From Clostridiaceae bacterium (GTDB lineage: Bacteria; Bacillota; Clostridia; Acetivibrionales; Acetivibrionaceae): a stretch of DNA of 35,147 bases. Position 1 is the stretch's first letter. The number at the start of each line of letters is the position of its first letter. The position numbers and the translations under genes were made by a program. The DNA lies in contig JAAYPF010000222.1 in the NCBI GenBank assembly GCA_012519925.1, positions 1-35,147 on the forward strand, read 5' to 3'. The notes beneath the pieces were generated by a model. It saw nothing but the letters and a program-made list of their open reading frames with translations. It did no database searches and was not told the origin of the DNA. Shown piece by piece: positions 26,071 to 34,894 of this stretch.

Positions 26071-26997
26071 GTGGATAAAACATTAGTGGGTTATAGTGGG
26101 TTTGTGGGCTCAAATTTAAATATGCAAACGGGTTTTAGAAATCAATACAACTCAAACAACATAAGTGAAGCCTTTTTGACGCAACATGACCTTGTGGTAT
26201 ATTGTGGTGTAAGGGCTGAAAAATTTCTTGCAAACCATGAACCGGAAAAGGATTATAAGCATGTCATGCAAGCAGTTGAAAATATTGAAAGAATGAACTT
26301 CAAAAAGCTTGTGCTAATATCTACTGTTGATGTATATAAAGAGATCAAAGGCGTAGATGAAAACACTTATATAGATACTGATGGATTACATCCTTATGGA
26401 AAGCATCGATATATGCTTGAAAAATGGGTGATGGAAAACGTCAGTGATTATCATATATTAAGACTCCCTGGGCTGTTTGGGAAGAATTTAAAGAAAAACT
26501 TTATTTTTGATATGATAAATATTATTCCTTCATTGTTGAAAGAAGATAAGTTTTTAGAACTCCAAAAGCTATGTCCTTTAAACCTTAGTGAATGCTATTT
26601 AAAACAGGAAAATGGTTTCTATAAGTTGAGAACTTTGGATAAAGAAACAAGGTTTAGTCTGAAGGAGTTTTTTAGAAACTGTGGCTTTAATGCTCTTTCT
26701 TTTACCGACTCTAGAAGTATTTTTCAATTTTATAATTTAAGTAATCTTTGGGCTCATATTGAAATAGCGATTAAAAATGATATACGCCTTCTATGCCTAG
26801 CTACAGAACCGATATCTGCTGGTGAACTATATAAACGCATTTATGGCAAGGAGTTTAAAAATGAGTTTCTAAGTATTCCGGTAAGATATGATATGCACTC
26901 AGTGCATTATGGACTATTTAACGGGGAGCGAGGATATATTGCCGATAGGGGCAGAGTTGTTGCTGATATAGAAAAGTTGATAGGAGAAACACAATGA
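26071..26997 (+). CDS. NAD-dependent epimerase/dehydratase-like SDR protein
   Basis: This protein of about 308 residues has an extended-SDR nucleotide-binding start, TLVGYSGFVGSNL, then LVVYCGVRAEKFLAN, KLVLISTVDVYKEI and HPYGKHRYMLEKW at the active site, and ILRLPGLFGKNLKKNF. In the active-site segment the usual YxxxK lysine after the first Tyr is replaced by Arg; the next Tyr does have a Lys four residues on. A role in making or modifying a sugar is inferred. The start is GTG 26071, with GAGGGGG at 26058-26064 six bases upstream and the Rossmann fold beginning five residues later. The frame is open to a TTG at 25975, but that adds 32 residues that look non-coding. It overlaps the next gene by 4 bases. 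Confidence 0.72.
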   Translation: MDKTLVGYSGFVGSNLNMQTGFRNQYNSNNISEAFLTQHDLVVYCGVRAEKFLANHEPEKDYKHVMQAVENIERMNFKKLVLISTVDVYKEIKGVDENTYIDTDGLHPYGKHRYMLEKWVMENVSDYHILRLPGLFGKNLKKNFIFDMINIIPSLLKEDKFLELQKLCPLNLSECYLKQENGFYKLRTLDKETRFSLKEFFRNCGFNALSFTDSRSIFQFYNLSNLWAHIEIAIKNDIRLLCLATEPISAGELYKRIYGKEFKNEFLSIPVRYDMHSVHYGLFNGERGYIADRGRVVADIEKLIGETQ

Positions 26998-27788
26998 GAC
27001 TTTCAATTTCTAATATAGCATGGGATGGTTCTAAGGATATTGAAGTATATAAATTAATGGAAAAATATGGATTTAAAGGTCTTGAAATAGCACCTACGAG
27101 GTTTTTTGCCGATAGACCTTATGAACGAATAAGTGAAGCAGAAAAACTGGAAAAGGAACTTAAAAACCAGTATAATTTTGAAATTTGCAGTATGCAGTCA
27201 ATACTTTACGGAAGGTCGGAAGTTATATTTGAAAGTGCGGAAAATCAAAGAAGGATTACTCAATATTTATTTGGAGCAATTGATTTTGCCGCAGTGATAT
27301 CTTGTAAAAACCTAGTTTTTGGCTCGCCTAAGAATCGTTGCCTTACTAGAGAAGAGGATTATGGGGCTGCAGTGGAGTTTTTTAGAGTACTTGGGGAATA
27401 TGCCTTTAAAAAAGGCACAGTAATTGCAATTGAAGCTAATCCATCTATTTATGGAACTAATTTTATTAACTTTACAAAAGAGGCCGTAGAGATAGTGAAG
27501 GATGTTAACTCTAGGGGATTTAAGGTCAACCTTGATTTTGGAACTATTGTTGAGAATAGGGAGAATGTTGAAGAAATTGCTGCTTATATGGAGCATATAA
27601 ATCATATCCATATAAGTGAGCCCGGCTTAGTACCTATTACTCAAAGAGATGGGCATAGGCAATTGGCATCCCTTTTAAGGAGTAAATCCTATAAAGGTTT
27701 TATCTCAATAGAAATGAAAAAAGGACAAGATGACTCTCTTAGCGATATAGAAAGAGCAATGAGTTATATCGCTCAAGTGTTTGAATAA
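26994..27788 (+). CDS. Sugar phosphate isomerase/epimerase, TIM-barrel (xylose-isomerase-like)
   Basis: This 264-residue protein fits the AP-endonuclease-2/xylose-isomerase-like barrel. Metal-site candidates fall at the usual strand ends: IAIEANP, VNLDFG, HINHIHISEP and FISIEMKK. The N-terminus (LSISNIAWDG, GFKGLEIAPTRFF) is typical. It probably isomerises or epimerises a sugar or sugar derivative; the substrate is unknown. ATG 26994 overlaps the previous stop by 4 bases, with AGGAGAA six bases upstream, so it is translationally coupled. A gap of about 140 bases separates it from the next gene, with no clear terminator in it. Confidence 0.8.
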   Translation: MRLSISNIAWDGSKDIEVYKLMEKYGFKGLEIAPTRFFADRPYERISEAEKLEKELKNQYNFEICSMQSILYGRSEVIFESAENQRRITQYLFGAIDFAAVISCKNLVFGSPKNRCLTREEDYGAAVEFFRVLGEYAFKKGTVIAIEANPSIYGTNFINFTKEAVEIVKDVNSRGFKVNLDFGTIVENRENVEEIAAYMEHINHIHISEPGLVPITQRDGHRQLASLLRSKSYKGFISIEMKKGQDDSLSDIERAMSYIAQVFE

Positions 27789-27935
27789 TAGAAATTTACC
27801 TTGAGAACAACTGAAATATTACTTTGGGTTTTTTACGTGAAGCTTTTTTATACAAATAAAGCAAGAAGTGAAAATTTAGATAAGTTATATCTTCAGTGTT
27901 TCTAAAGGATAATTTTCCTAGGAGAAATGAAAGCT

Positions 27936-28724
27936 ATGGCACAGCAGGTACCAGAGTTTAACAAATTTGAATTTAAAGGTAAGGAAAACAAGTACTGTCT
28001 CTGTATTCCGGTTATTAATGAGGGTGACAGGATTATAGGGCAGCTTGAGAAGATAAATAAATTGGGTATAAATGACCTAATTGATGTTGTATTGTGTGAT
28101 GGAGGGTCATCTGATGGCTCAATGGAGAATTCACGTCTAAAATCTATGGGTATAAATTCTTTACTTGTAAAAAGAGGTCCCGGCAAATTGAGTGCACAGC
28201 TTAGGATGGGCTACTGGTGGGCATTAAACCGAGGCTACGAAGGAATTATTACTATTGACGGAAATGGAAAAGATAGTGTGGAATCCATACCTCTATTTAT
28301 TGAATACCTAGATAAAGGCTTTGATATGGTTCAGGGGTCACGCTATGTCAAAGGCGGAATTGCTGAAAACACACCTGTTATGAGGCATTTAGCTGTAAAA
28401 TTTCTTCATGCTCCGATTATTTCATTAGCAGCAGGTTTTAGGTACACTGATACAACCAACGGATTTCGGGCTTATTCAAGACGCTTCCTTACCAATAAAA
28501 AGGTTCAGCCTTTTCGTGATGTTTTTGATACCTATGAGCTTTTAGCTTATTTATCTATCAAAGCACCTAAGATTGGTATGAAAACTGTTGAAGTTCCGGT
28601 ACGAAGAAGCTATCCTAAAAAGGGTAAAATTCCGACTAAAATCAGTTTTATGAAGGGAAACGCTTCCCTATTTAAAATCCTTATAAAGGCTGCTTTAGGT
28701 AAATATGATGCAAAGAACGAATAA
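27936..28724 (+). CDS. Family 2 glycosyltransferase (dolichol-phosphate-mannose-synthase-like)
   Basis: This protein of about 262 residues is soluble, without the C-terminal membrane helices of the earlier GT2. It has CIPVINEGDRI, VVLCDGGSSDGS, the donor loop GIITIDGNGKDSVESI and FDMVQGSRYVKGG, all normal for this GT2 group. A central TTNGFRAYSRRFL and a C-terminal TVEVPVRRSYPKKGKIPTKI resemble polyprenyl-phosphate sugar transferases. The start is uncertain. ATG 27936 is 11 bases from AGGAG at 27920-27924, while the upstream ATG at 27927 is only 2 bases away, so I prefer 27936. It is likely a partner of the membrane glycosyltransferase that follows. Confidence 0.8.
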   Translation: MAQQVPEFNKFEFKGKENKYCLCIPVINEGDRIIGQLEKINKLGINDLIDVVLCDGGSSDGSMENSRLKSMGINSLLVKRGPGKLSAQLRMGYWWALNRGYEGIITIDGNGKDSVESIPLFIEYLDKGFDMVQGSRYVKGGIAENTPVMRHLAVKFLHAPIISLAAGFRYTDTTNGFRAYSRRFLTNKKVQPFRDVFDTYELLAYLSIKAPKIGMKTVEVPVRRSYPKKGKIPTKISFMKGNASLFKILIKAALGKYDAKNE

Positions 28725-28758
28725 AGAAGTATTGCTACACATAGAAAGGAAGCATTAA

Positions 28759-30387
28759 ATGGTATCAAGGAAAAGGGAAATAGATCTAAATTTAATGGAA
28801 GTAAAAAAAACTATAAACCTAAACTTAAACATAACAAAGGTTTTATATATAATTGTTATTGCTTTGGGAGTTCTCTTCAGGCTTGGATCCTATATCCAGG
28901 ACAGAACTCTTTGGTATGATGAAGCTATGCTTGCAAGTGGAATAATTCAGAGAGGCTTTAGCGGATTGCTTAAGCCACTTGATTATTCTCAAAGTGCACC
29001 CCTAGGATTTTTATTAATAGTAAAGAGCTTTATTACTGTTTTAGGAAGCTCACAACGAATATTAAGATTGTATTCATTTTTAGCTGGTTTATTGTCAATA
29101 AGGTTATTTTACCTATTTATAAAAAGATCGGGTTTTAAAAGGCCGCTTCTAGGAACAGCCTTTTATGCTACTGTTTCCCCTCTCGTTTACTATTCGACAG
29201 AGCTAAAGCCCTATATGTCCGATGCTTTTTTTACAGTTGCAGCTTTGTATCTATACAAGCTCTATGAAGATAAAAAGCTTCCCTTATGGGGGTATTTGCT
29301 TTTTTGCTTCTTTGCAGTGTGGATATCCTTTCCCACAATTTTTGTTATTGGTGCAATTACAGCATACAATTTCTTTGCTTGCATAGCTAGGTTTGCAGTT
29401 AATATGTTTACACGGGATGCTGATAGGGCAAAGGAGACATTTAGAATTTTCATAGGTGCTGTAGCTTTTGGAGCGATAGCTCTTATAAGCTTTGGTATAT
29501 GCTATTTTGTTTATACTGCGAAAGTCTCGGGAAACATAGACGGAATGTCTATGGAATATTGGAAACAACTCTATTTTCCGCTTTTTCCCGAAAACAAATC
29601 CCAGTGGGATTTGATATATCTTATGCTTAATAACTACCTTAGCTTTATTTTCTATGATGTGTCTGCAATTGCATGGATATTGTGGATAGGAGGAACCCTA
29701 CTTTTTCTTGTGAGAAAAAACAATATAGGAGGATATACCATACTGGCAGTCTTATTTACAGTAATCGCATCTAGTATAGAGCAATACCCAATGCAAGACC
29801 GTCTGCTGTTATTTTTGGTACCCTTTACAATACTTGGGGTTTTGTTCTTCGCAGAAGTTTTGATGGATTTATTAGTATGGAAACCTTTTGAAGTAGTTAT
29901 ATTTATATTGATAATCGCTTTAAATTATGGTTCATTAAGATACACAGATGTTAGCAATATGTATAGGGAAGGTCAGGAAGCTGCAAATTTGATATACTAT
30001 CTTGACAACAAAATTGAAGACGACGAAAAGCTATATATCTTCGCAAATGCAGTTCCTATTTACGAATACACTACAGGATATAAGCAGAGCTTAACGCATT
30101 TTCCGGACAATGTATTTGAGTCTGGTCAAATGATTTATGGCTGTAAGTACTGGAACCTTAAGTCTGAACCCTACAAATATATAACAACCCTTGATGAAGA
30201 ACGTCTTAAAGAAAATGTTGATGCAATTATAAAGTATCAAAAGGTATACGTATTATTCTATCACTTTGGAAGCGATGCAGAATATTATCTAATAAGCGAA
30301 TTAAGAAAATACGGCACAGTTACCTATTTTATGAACGAAAAAGACACCCCTCTTTACTATTTCGTAAGATATGCACACCTAAACTAA
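28759..30387 (+). CDS. GT39-like polytopic membrane glycosyltransferase
   Basis: This 542-residue membrane protein has about ten hydrophobic segments in its first ~400 residues and a ~130-residue C-terminal soluble part. The first extracytoplasmic loop has RTLWYDEAMLASG, the catalytic-aspartate motif of the PMT/ArnT-like (GT-C, family 39 type) transferases, which move a sugar from a polyprenyl-phosphate carrier. That matches the upstream GT2, which could supply the carrier-linked sugar. The acceptor (protein, polymer or lipid) is unknown. The ATG follows AAAGGAAG. It ends the cluster; no clear terminator follows. Confidence 0.8.
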   Translation: MVSRKREIDLNLMEVKKTINLNLNITKVLYIIVIALGVLFRLGSYIQDRTLWYDEAMLASGIIQRGFSGLLKPLDYSQSAPLGFLLIVKSFITVLGSSQRILRLYSFLAGLLSIRLFYLFIKRSGFKRPLLGTAFYATVSPLVYYSTELKPYMSDAFFTVAALYLYKLYEDKKLPLWGYLLFCFFAVWISFPTIFVIGAITAYNFFACIARFAVNMFTRDADRAKETFRIFIGAVAFGAIALISFGICYFVYTAKVSGNIDGMSMEYWKQLYFPLFPENKSQWDLIYLMLNNYLSFIFYDVSAIAWILWIGGTLLFLVRKNNIGGYTILAVLFTVIASSIEQYPMQDRLLLFLVPFTILGVLFFAEVLMDLLVWKPFEVVIFILIIALNYGSLRYTDVSNMYREGQEAANLIYYLDNKIEDDEKLYIFANAVPIYEYTTGYKQSLTHFPDNVFESGQMIYGCKYWNLKSEPYKYITTLDEERLKENVDAIIKYQKVYVLFYHFGSDAEYYLISELRKYGTVTYFMNEKDTPLYYFVRYAHLN

Positions 30388-30722
30388 TCAGTGTTCTGAA
30401 ACGCATAAAAACACAATATAAAAACTATAACAAATAACAGCAAAAAACAAACCCAATTCAAGTAAAACCTTGTTTTACTGTCAAATCAAGATAAAGCCCA
30501 AAATTCCCCAAGAATCCTGGGTCTAAAAACGTTGCAAACCTTAACCAAACTTCATAGATCTTGGTAGTGTATTTGCAATTTGTTAAACCAAATGCTTCAA
30601 AACACGAACAAATCAATTTTCGCTATTCTAATTTAATACCATCATCATACAGCCAAACTCTAAACGTTTTACCAATGCTAAGAGAACAAATTCCCCCCAA
30701 TAATTTTGTGGTCATATTTAAT
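30388..30722. other. Gene-free stretch with inverted strand composition
   Basis: No gene is supported. The plus strand here is visibly C-rich and G-poor, opposite to the flanking plus-strand genes, so it may be an eroded minus-strand gene. An 8-bp hairpin (AGTAAAAC/GTTTTACT, 30461-30479) has no T run. Confidence 0.3.
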
Positions 30723-30750
30723 TTGTTCTTTTTTTATGATAGAATATAAA
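30723..30750 (+). promoter_or_regulatory. Promoter of the GlpA-like module
   Basis: TTGTTC at 30723-30728, a 16-base T-rich spacer and TATAAA at 30745-30750 lie about 36 bases ahead of the ATG at 30787. The match is moderate. Confidence 0.4.
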
Positions 30751-30786
30751 GAAAGAATTGCATTTTACAAAGGATTGGAATGAAAT

Positions 30787-32241
30787 ATGGAAAATTATTT
30801 TGACATAATCATAATTGGAGCAGGTGCGGTAGGCTGTGCAGTAGCTAGAGAACTTTCAAAGTATAAGCTTGACATTGCTGTTGTAGATAAGGAAAGCGAT
30901 GTTGCCGCAGGTACAAGCGGTAGAAATAGTGCCGTTGTTCATGCTGGATTTAATAATAAGCCAGGAAGCTTAATGGCAAAGCTCTGCGTAGAAGGAAATT
31001 TAGGGTTCGAAAAAGTATGTAAAGATCTAGATGTACCTTACAAAAAGACAGGAAAGCTTGTAGTAGCCTTTGATGAATGTGATCTTAAAGGTATAGAAAA
31101 ACTTATGGACACTGGAAAAAAGAACGGTGTGCCCAATTTATCTTTTATAAATGCTGAGCAAGTCAATAGTCTAGAGCCCTATGTTGGTGGAATAGGTGCG
31201 ATGTTGTCTCCTAATACCGCAATTATAAATCCCTTTATATATACGGTGGCACTAGCAGAGAATGCGTGTAAAAATGGTGTAAAGTTTTATTTTGATACAG
31301 AAGTGTTCGAAATCAGTAGACAAAAAGGTAAGTTCCGAATTAGTGCAGGGGGAAATCAGTATTATTGTAAATATATAATCAATTCCGCTGGCTTGTATTC
31401 AGACAAAATTTCTACTATGGCCGGTGATAAAAATTACAAAATCTATCCCTGTAGGGGTCAGTACTACATATTAGATAAAAGAACCAGAAAATATCTTAGT
31501 ATGCCTGTGTATCCAGTACCTAGGCCGGGAAGTGGAGGCCTTGGAGTACATATTACTCCTACAATTGAGGGGAATATATTAATAGGTCCTAGTGCTGAGT
31601 ATATAAAGACTAAATGTGATTATGGTGTTACTAGGGATGTAATGACTAAGCTTTTTACCGAAGCGAAGGAATTGTTGCCATCTATTGGAGTTAAGGATGT
31701 TATACGAAATTATTCCGGCATTAGACCAAAGCTAGTTGGACCAAAAGTAGGTGGTTTTGGAGATTTTGTTATTAAAGAATCTGAAGTTGTAGAAGGGCTT
31801 ATTCAATTGATTGGTATTGAATCGCCAGGTCTTACTGCTTCGGTACCTATTTCTAAGATGGTAAGGGACATTATAGCTAATAAGGAAGAGCTTGAAGAAA
31901 AACCTGAATTTACAAATCAAAGAAAAGGCATTTTGGAGTTTAGACAGTTAAGCCGTGAGCAGAAGGATGAACTAATAAAAAAATGCCCTGAATATGGGGA
32001 AATAGTTTGTAGATGTGAACACATAACTAAAAGAGAAATCATGGATGCTATAGAAAACCCTTTGGGTGTTAAAACATTAGCTGGTATAAAATATAGAGCG
32101 AGAGCTATGATGGGAAGATGTCAGGGTGGGTATTGTCTTGCAAGAATTGTTGAGATACTCACAAAAGAGTATGGTGTTCCCGTGGAAGAAGTGGTATTAA
32201 GAGGAAAGGATTCAAAGCTTTTTGAAGGTAGAGTCAAATAG
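30787..32241 (+). CDS. GlpA-like FAD dehydrogenase with C-terminal [2Fe-2S] domain
   Basis: This 484-residue flavoprotein is related to anaerobic glycerol-3-phosphate dehydrogenase subunit A and to L-2-hydroxyglutarate oxidase. It has an N-terminal FAD-binding IIIGAGAVGCAVARELSKY, the substrate-side TSGRNSAVVHAG and FNNKPGSLMAKLC, and YSGIRPKL. The C-terminal BFD-like domain carries C408, C410, C445 and C450 (CRCEH and RCQGGYC) for a [2Fe-2S] cluster. It probably oxidises glycerol-3-phosphate or a similar 2-hydroxy compound, with electrons passed through the partner genes. The start is ATG 30787 after AAAGGA. It forms a tight three-gene unit; the next start is 13 bases past its stop. Confidence 0.82.
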   Translation: MENYFDIIIIGAGAVGCAVARELSKYKLDIAVVDKESDVAAGTSGRNSAVVHAGFNNKPGSLMAKLCVEGNLGFEKVCKDLDVPYKKTGKLVVAFDECDLKGIEKLMDTGKKNGVPNLSFINAEQVNSLEPYVGGIGAMLSPNTAIINPFIYTVALAENACKNGVKFYFDTEVFEISRQKGKFRISAGGNQYYCKYIINSAGLYSDKISTMAGDKNYKIYPCRGQYYILDKRTRKYLSMPVYPVPRPGSGGLGVHITPTIEGNILIGPSAEYIKTKCDYGVTRDVMTKLFTEAKELLPSIGVKDVIRNYSGIRPKLVGPKVGGFGDFVIKESEVVEGLIQLIGIESPGLTASVPISKMVRDIIANKEELEEKPEFTNQRKGILEFRQLSREQKDELIKKCPEYGEIVCRCEHITKREIMDAIENPLGVKTLAGIKYRARAMMGRCQGGYCLARIVEILTKEYGVPVEEVVLRGKDSKLFEGRVK

Positions 32242-32254
32242 AAGGAGAGAGTAA

Positions 32255-33496
32255 ATGAATTTAGATAAAGATGTAGTAATCATTGGGGCAGGACCGGCAG
32301 GATTGGCGGCCAGTGTGGAACTTGTAAAGAATGGAGTAAAAGACATTGTTGTTATTGAAAGGGAATCTTTTGCAGGAGGTATCCTTAATCAGTGTATTCA
32401 TGATGGATTCGGTGTTGTAAAATTTAATGAAGTTTTAACAGGACCCGAATATGCGCATAAGTATATAGACCAAGCGAAAAAATTGGGTGTTGAAATTTTG
32501 ACCAGTTCTATGGTAGTTAATATGAGCTCCGATAAAGAGATAACTGTTATGAGTTCAAAAGGGCTCAATACTTATAAAGCAAAAGCAGTAATACTTGCGA
32601 TGGGTTGCAGAGAAAGGACAAGGGGAGCTATTGGCATTCCTGGAACAAGACCTGCCGGAATTTTTACCGCCGGTGTGGCTCAAAATTTTGTTAATCTAAA
32701 AAACATGATGGTTGGAAAACAGGTTGTAATTCTAGGATCTGGGGATATAGGGCTTATTATGGCAAGAAGGTTAACTTTAGAAGGTGCTAAAGTTATTGCT
32801 GTAGTTGAAAAAATGCCTTATTCTAACGGGCTTGCAAGAAATGTTACGCAGTGCCTTGAAGATTATAACATACCGCTCTTATTAAGTCATACAGTTATCA
32901 ATATAGAGGGTAAAGAAAGGCTAAAGAGTGTCACCATTGCAATGGTTGATGATAAGGGTGAACCTATAAGAGGAACGTCAAGAAAGATTGAATGTGATAC
33001 CCTTATATTGTCAGTAGGTTTAGTACCGGAAAATGAATTGTCAAAGGATGCAGGAGTTGACATAGATGAGGTTACTCAGGGAGCAATAGTGGATGAAAAC
33101 CTCCAAACTAGCATTGAAGGGGTTTTTGCCTGTGGGAATGTATTGCAGGTTCATGACCTTGTTGACCATGTATCCAATGAAGCTGAGAAAGCAGCTAAAT
33201 CGGTATTGGAATATATTGAAGGTAAACATAAAAAGCAGGAGAAAGTGGCAGTTAAAGCTGGAAAGGGCATTCGGTATGTACTTCCGCATACTATTTCAGG
33301 CAAGAAAGATGTTGCTTTTTCAATGAGAGTGGATAAGCAGTGGACAGATGTAAAATTAATTTTTTCCAGCGATGAAAGGTTAATAAAGTGTTTGAAATAT
33401 AGAAAGTTAAATCCTTCGGAAATGCTGGTTGTAAGCATAAAGGCATTAGAACTAAAAGGCATTAGAAGCTTGGAGGTGGAAATAAGTGAAGATTGA
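32255..33496 (+). CDS. NAD(P)/FAD-dependent oxidoreductase (partner subunit)
   Basis: This 413-residue pyridine-nucleotide-disulfide-fold flavoprotein has the FAD motif VIIGAGPAGLAASVELVK at the N-terminus. A second dinucleotide fold starts VVILGSGDIGLIMARRL at about residue 157, and EGVFACGNVLQVHDLVDHVSNE is the C-terminal FAD-contact region. No redox-active CxxC is visible. In Thermotoga and clostridia, proteins of this type sit with GlpA-like dehydrogenases and DUF1667 proteins, so I infer an NAD-linked electron-transfer partner. The stop overlaps the next gene by 11 bases. The ATG follows GGAGAG. Confidence 0.8.
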   Translation: MNLDKDVVIIGAGPAGLAASVELVKNGVKDIVVIERESFAGGILNQCIHDGFGVVKFNEVLTGPEYAHKYIDQAKKLGVEILTSSMVVNMSSDKEITVMSSKGLNTYKAKAVILAMGCRERTRGAIGIPGTRPAGIFTAGVAQNFVNLKNMMVGKQVVILGSGDIGLIMARRLTLEGAKVIAVVEKMPYSNGLARNVTQCLEDYNIPLLLSHTVINIEGKERLKSVTIAMVDDKGEPIRGTSRKIECDTLILSVGLVPENELSKDAGVDIDEVTQGAIVDENLQTSIEGVFACGNVLQVHDLVDHVSNEAEKAAKSVLEYIEGKHKKQEKVAVKAGKGIRYVLPHTISGKKDVAFSMRVDKQWTDVKLIFSSDERLIKCLKYRKLNPSEMLVVSIKALELKGIRSLEVEISED

Positions 33497-33848
33497 GAAA
33501 GAAATGATATGCATTGTATGTCCTAATGGTTGCAAATTGGAAGTAACCTATGAAGAGTCAATAACCGTAAAAAACGCTCTTTGTCCAAAAGGTGTACAAT
33601 ATGCCCGTGACGAGTTGATAAATCCTGTAAGAAATCTTACTTCAACAGTAAAGGTTCTAGAGGGTGTATTGCCTCTTGTAAGTGTGCGAGGCAATAAGCC
33701 TGTCCCCAAAGACAAAGTGTCCGAGATTGTCCGATTTCTTAAAACATTAGAGATAAAAGCACCCGTCGAATTTCAGCAAATTATATATAAGGATATACTA
33801 AATACAGGCGTAGATATTATTGCAACTCGACGAGTGGAAAAAAAGTAA
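33486..33848 (+). CDS. DUF1667 cysteine-rich small protein
   Basis: This 120-residue protein starts with GTG at 33486, with GGAGGTGG seven bases upstream and inside the end of the previous gene. The N-terminus has MICIVCPNGCKLEV then ALCPKGVQYARDEL, giving a C-x2-C-x3-C and a later C, which suggests an Fe-S cluster or zinc site. The C-terminal half (LPLVSVRGNKPVPKDKVSEIV) is typical of DUF1667. It is the conserved third member of GlpA-like dehydrogenase modules and probably an electron-carrying subunit. No terminator is clear after it. Confidence 0.85.
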   Translation: MKIEKEMICIVCPNGCKLEVTYEESITVKNALCPKGVQYARDELINPVRNLTSTVKVLEGVLPLVSVRGNKPVPKDKVSEIVRFLKTLEIKAPVEFQQIIYKDILNTGVDIIATRRVEKK

Positions 33849-33967
33849 ATCTTAAAAATAGATATTGACTTGTCTAAATCCTGCACCATTTTTCTAAGTC
33901 TTCAATTCCAGAAGTTTGACTGTATTTGTCTTTTGAATACATTAGATAAAATACTAGACCTAAATTA

Positions 33968-34138
33968 TTATTTATCTTTGTGTCTAAGTAACTTGTAGTA
34001 TTGATAAAGCAATTCGTCGAGCTCTAATTCAAGGTTATGTAGTTGTTCCTTATTAGAGTAACGGTCTTCACTATAGGAATTTAAAATTGTGTTCTTTTTT
34101 ACAATTTCTTTTTCCAAGTGTTGTGAGAAATTATCCAT
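33968..34138 (-). CDS. Spo0E-like 56-residue small protein
   Basis: The small frame MDNFSQHLEKEIVKKNTILN... ends LELELDELLYQYYKLLRHKDK. It has a strong AAGGAGG ten bases before the ATG (34138 downwards). The size and the closing helix with LELD resemble Spo0E-type aspartyl-phosphate phosphatases, which remove phosphate from Spo0A and related regulators, often with a SQxLD motif. Here the Ser-Gln is replaced by Glu-Leu, so it is a divergent member or a look-alike. No neighbours indicate its role. The 34139-34466 region upstream has only an AAAAATAG/CTATTTTT hairpin (34273-34290) and no gene I can support. Confidence 0.55.
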   Translation of the reverse strand: MDNFSQHLEKEIVKKNTILNSYSEDRYSNKEQLHNLELELDELLYQYYKLLRHKDK

Positions 34139-34466
34139 ATAAGCTTTGCCTCCTTGTTTTCTCCCTTAACCGCTAAAAGTGATTTTAATAGGATTTTCCA
34201 CAGATAGAGTGTTAATAGTGACTTCAATTCATGAAGTGATTGTAATATGCTTGATTATTTAATGAAAGATACAAAAATAGCACTATTTTTTGGGATAGTT
34301 GTTTCATAACGAAAATTCTATACACTTATATTATAAGGGGGTTGTATATTTCTGTAAATAGTACATATGTATTATAAGTTGGTTCTACAGTACTAGTAAT
34401 AATTTGTTATTGCAACTGTTTCAACATTCTTTAGTAGAATTTATGCTAACATATTTTTTTATAGGT

Positions 34467-34733
34467 CTAATCCATGTGATAATTTGGAGTAAAAAACATA
34501 CCGAGGCAAAGTCGCAAGAATCCAGAACCATAGAATTCAGAATTTAAAACACTCTGACAATATGCCTCTAGTAATATACTAACTTCTTCTAAAAGAAGTT
34601 TTGAGTCTGAAACATCACAATATTTAAGATCCCTTGTAAGAATTAGATAATATCTGCATTTTTCAACAGAACCAAGTGCAAAAAAGTTTTCAAAAAAACA
34701 AACTTTCTTAGAGGAATTATATAAAATGCACAA
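34467..34733 (-). pseudogene. Truncated four-helix-bundle (S23/IVP-like) protein gene
   Basis: The frame of about 88 residues has FFALGSVEKCRYYLILTRDLKY followed by LLLEEVSILLEAYCQSVL. This matches the second half of the four-helix-bundle family (PF05635) first found in 23S rRNA intervening sequences; the Avd accessory proteins of diversity-generating retroelements are related. The first half, with the conserved QIRRAAxSIPxNIAEG segment, is missing. The only start is a TTG without a ribosome binding site at 34733. I infer a truncated, probably dead copy. No reverse transcriptase or rRNA is nearby. Confidence 0.6.
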
Positions 34734-34894
34734 AGCACTTAGTGCAAAAAGCTAGATTACTTAAATTCGTGTTAATTCCCTATGTAGTTTGTACGATATA
34801 TTCTTTAGTTGATATAAATAGCAACAAAAACCTGAAGATGTTGATTTGATAAAACACGTTTATGATTATACCAATAAGGATAGGAGGTTTAGAT

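Noticed and set aside
30561-30749. 62-codon plus-strand frame in the intergenic gap
   Set aside because: No ribosome binding site, low-complexity translation, and base composition opposite to plus-strand genes.
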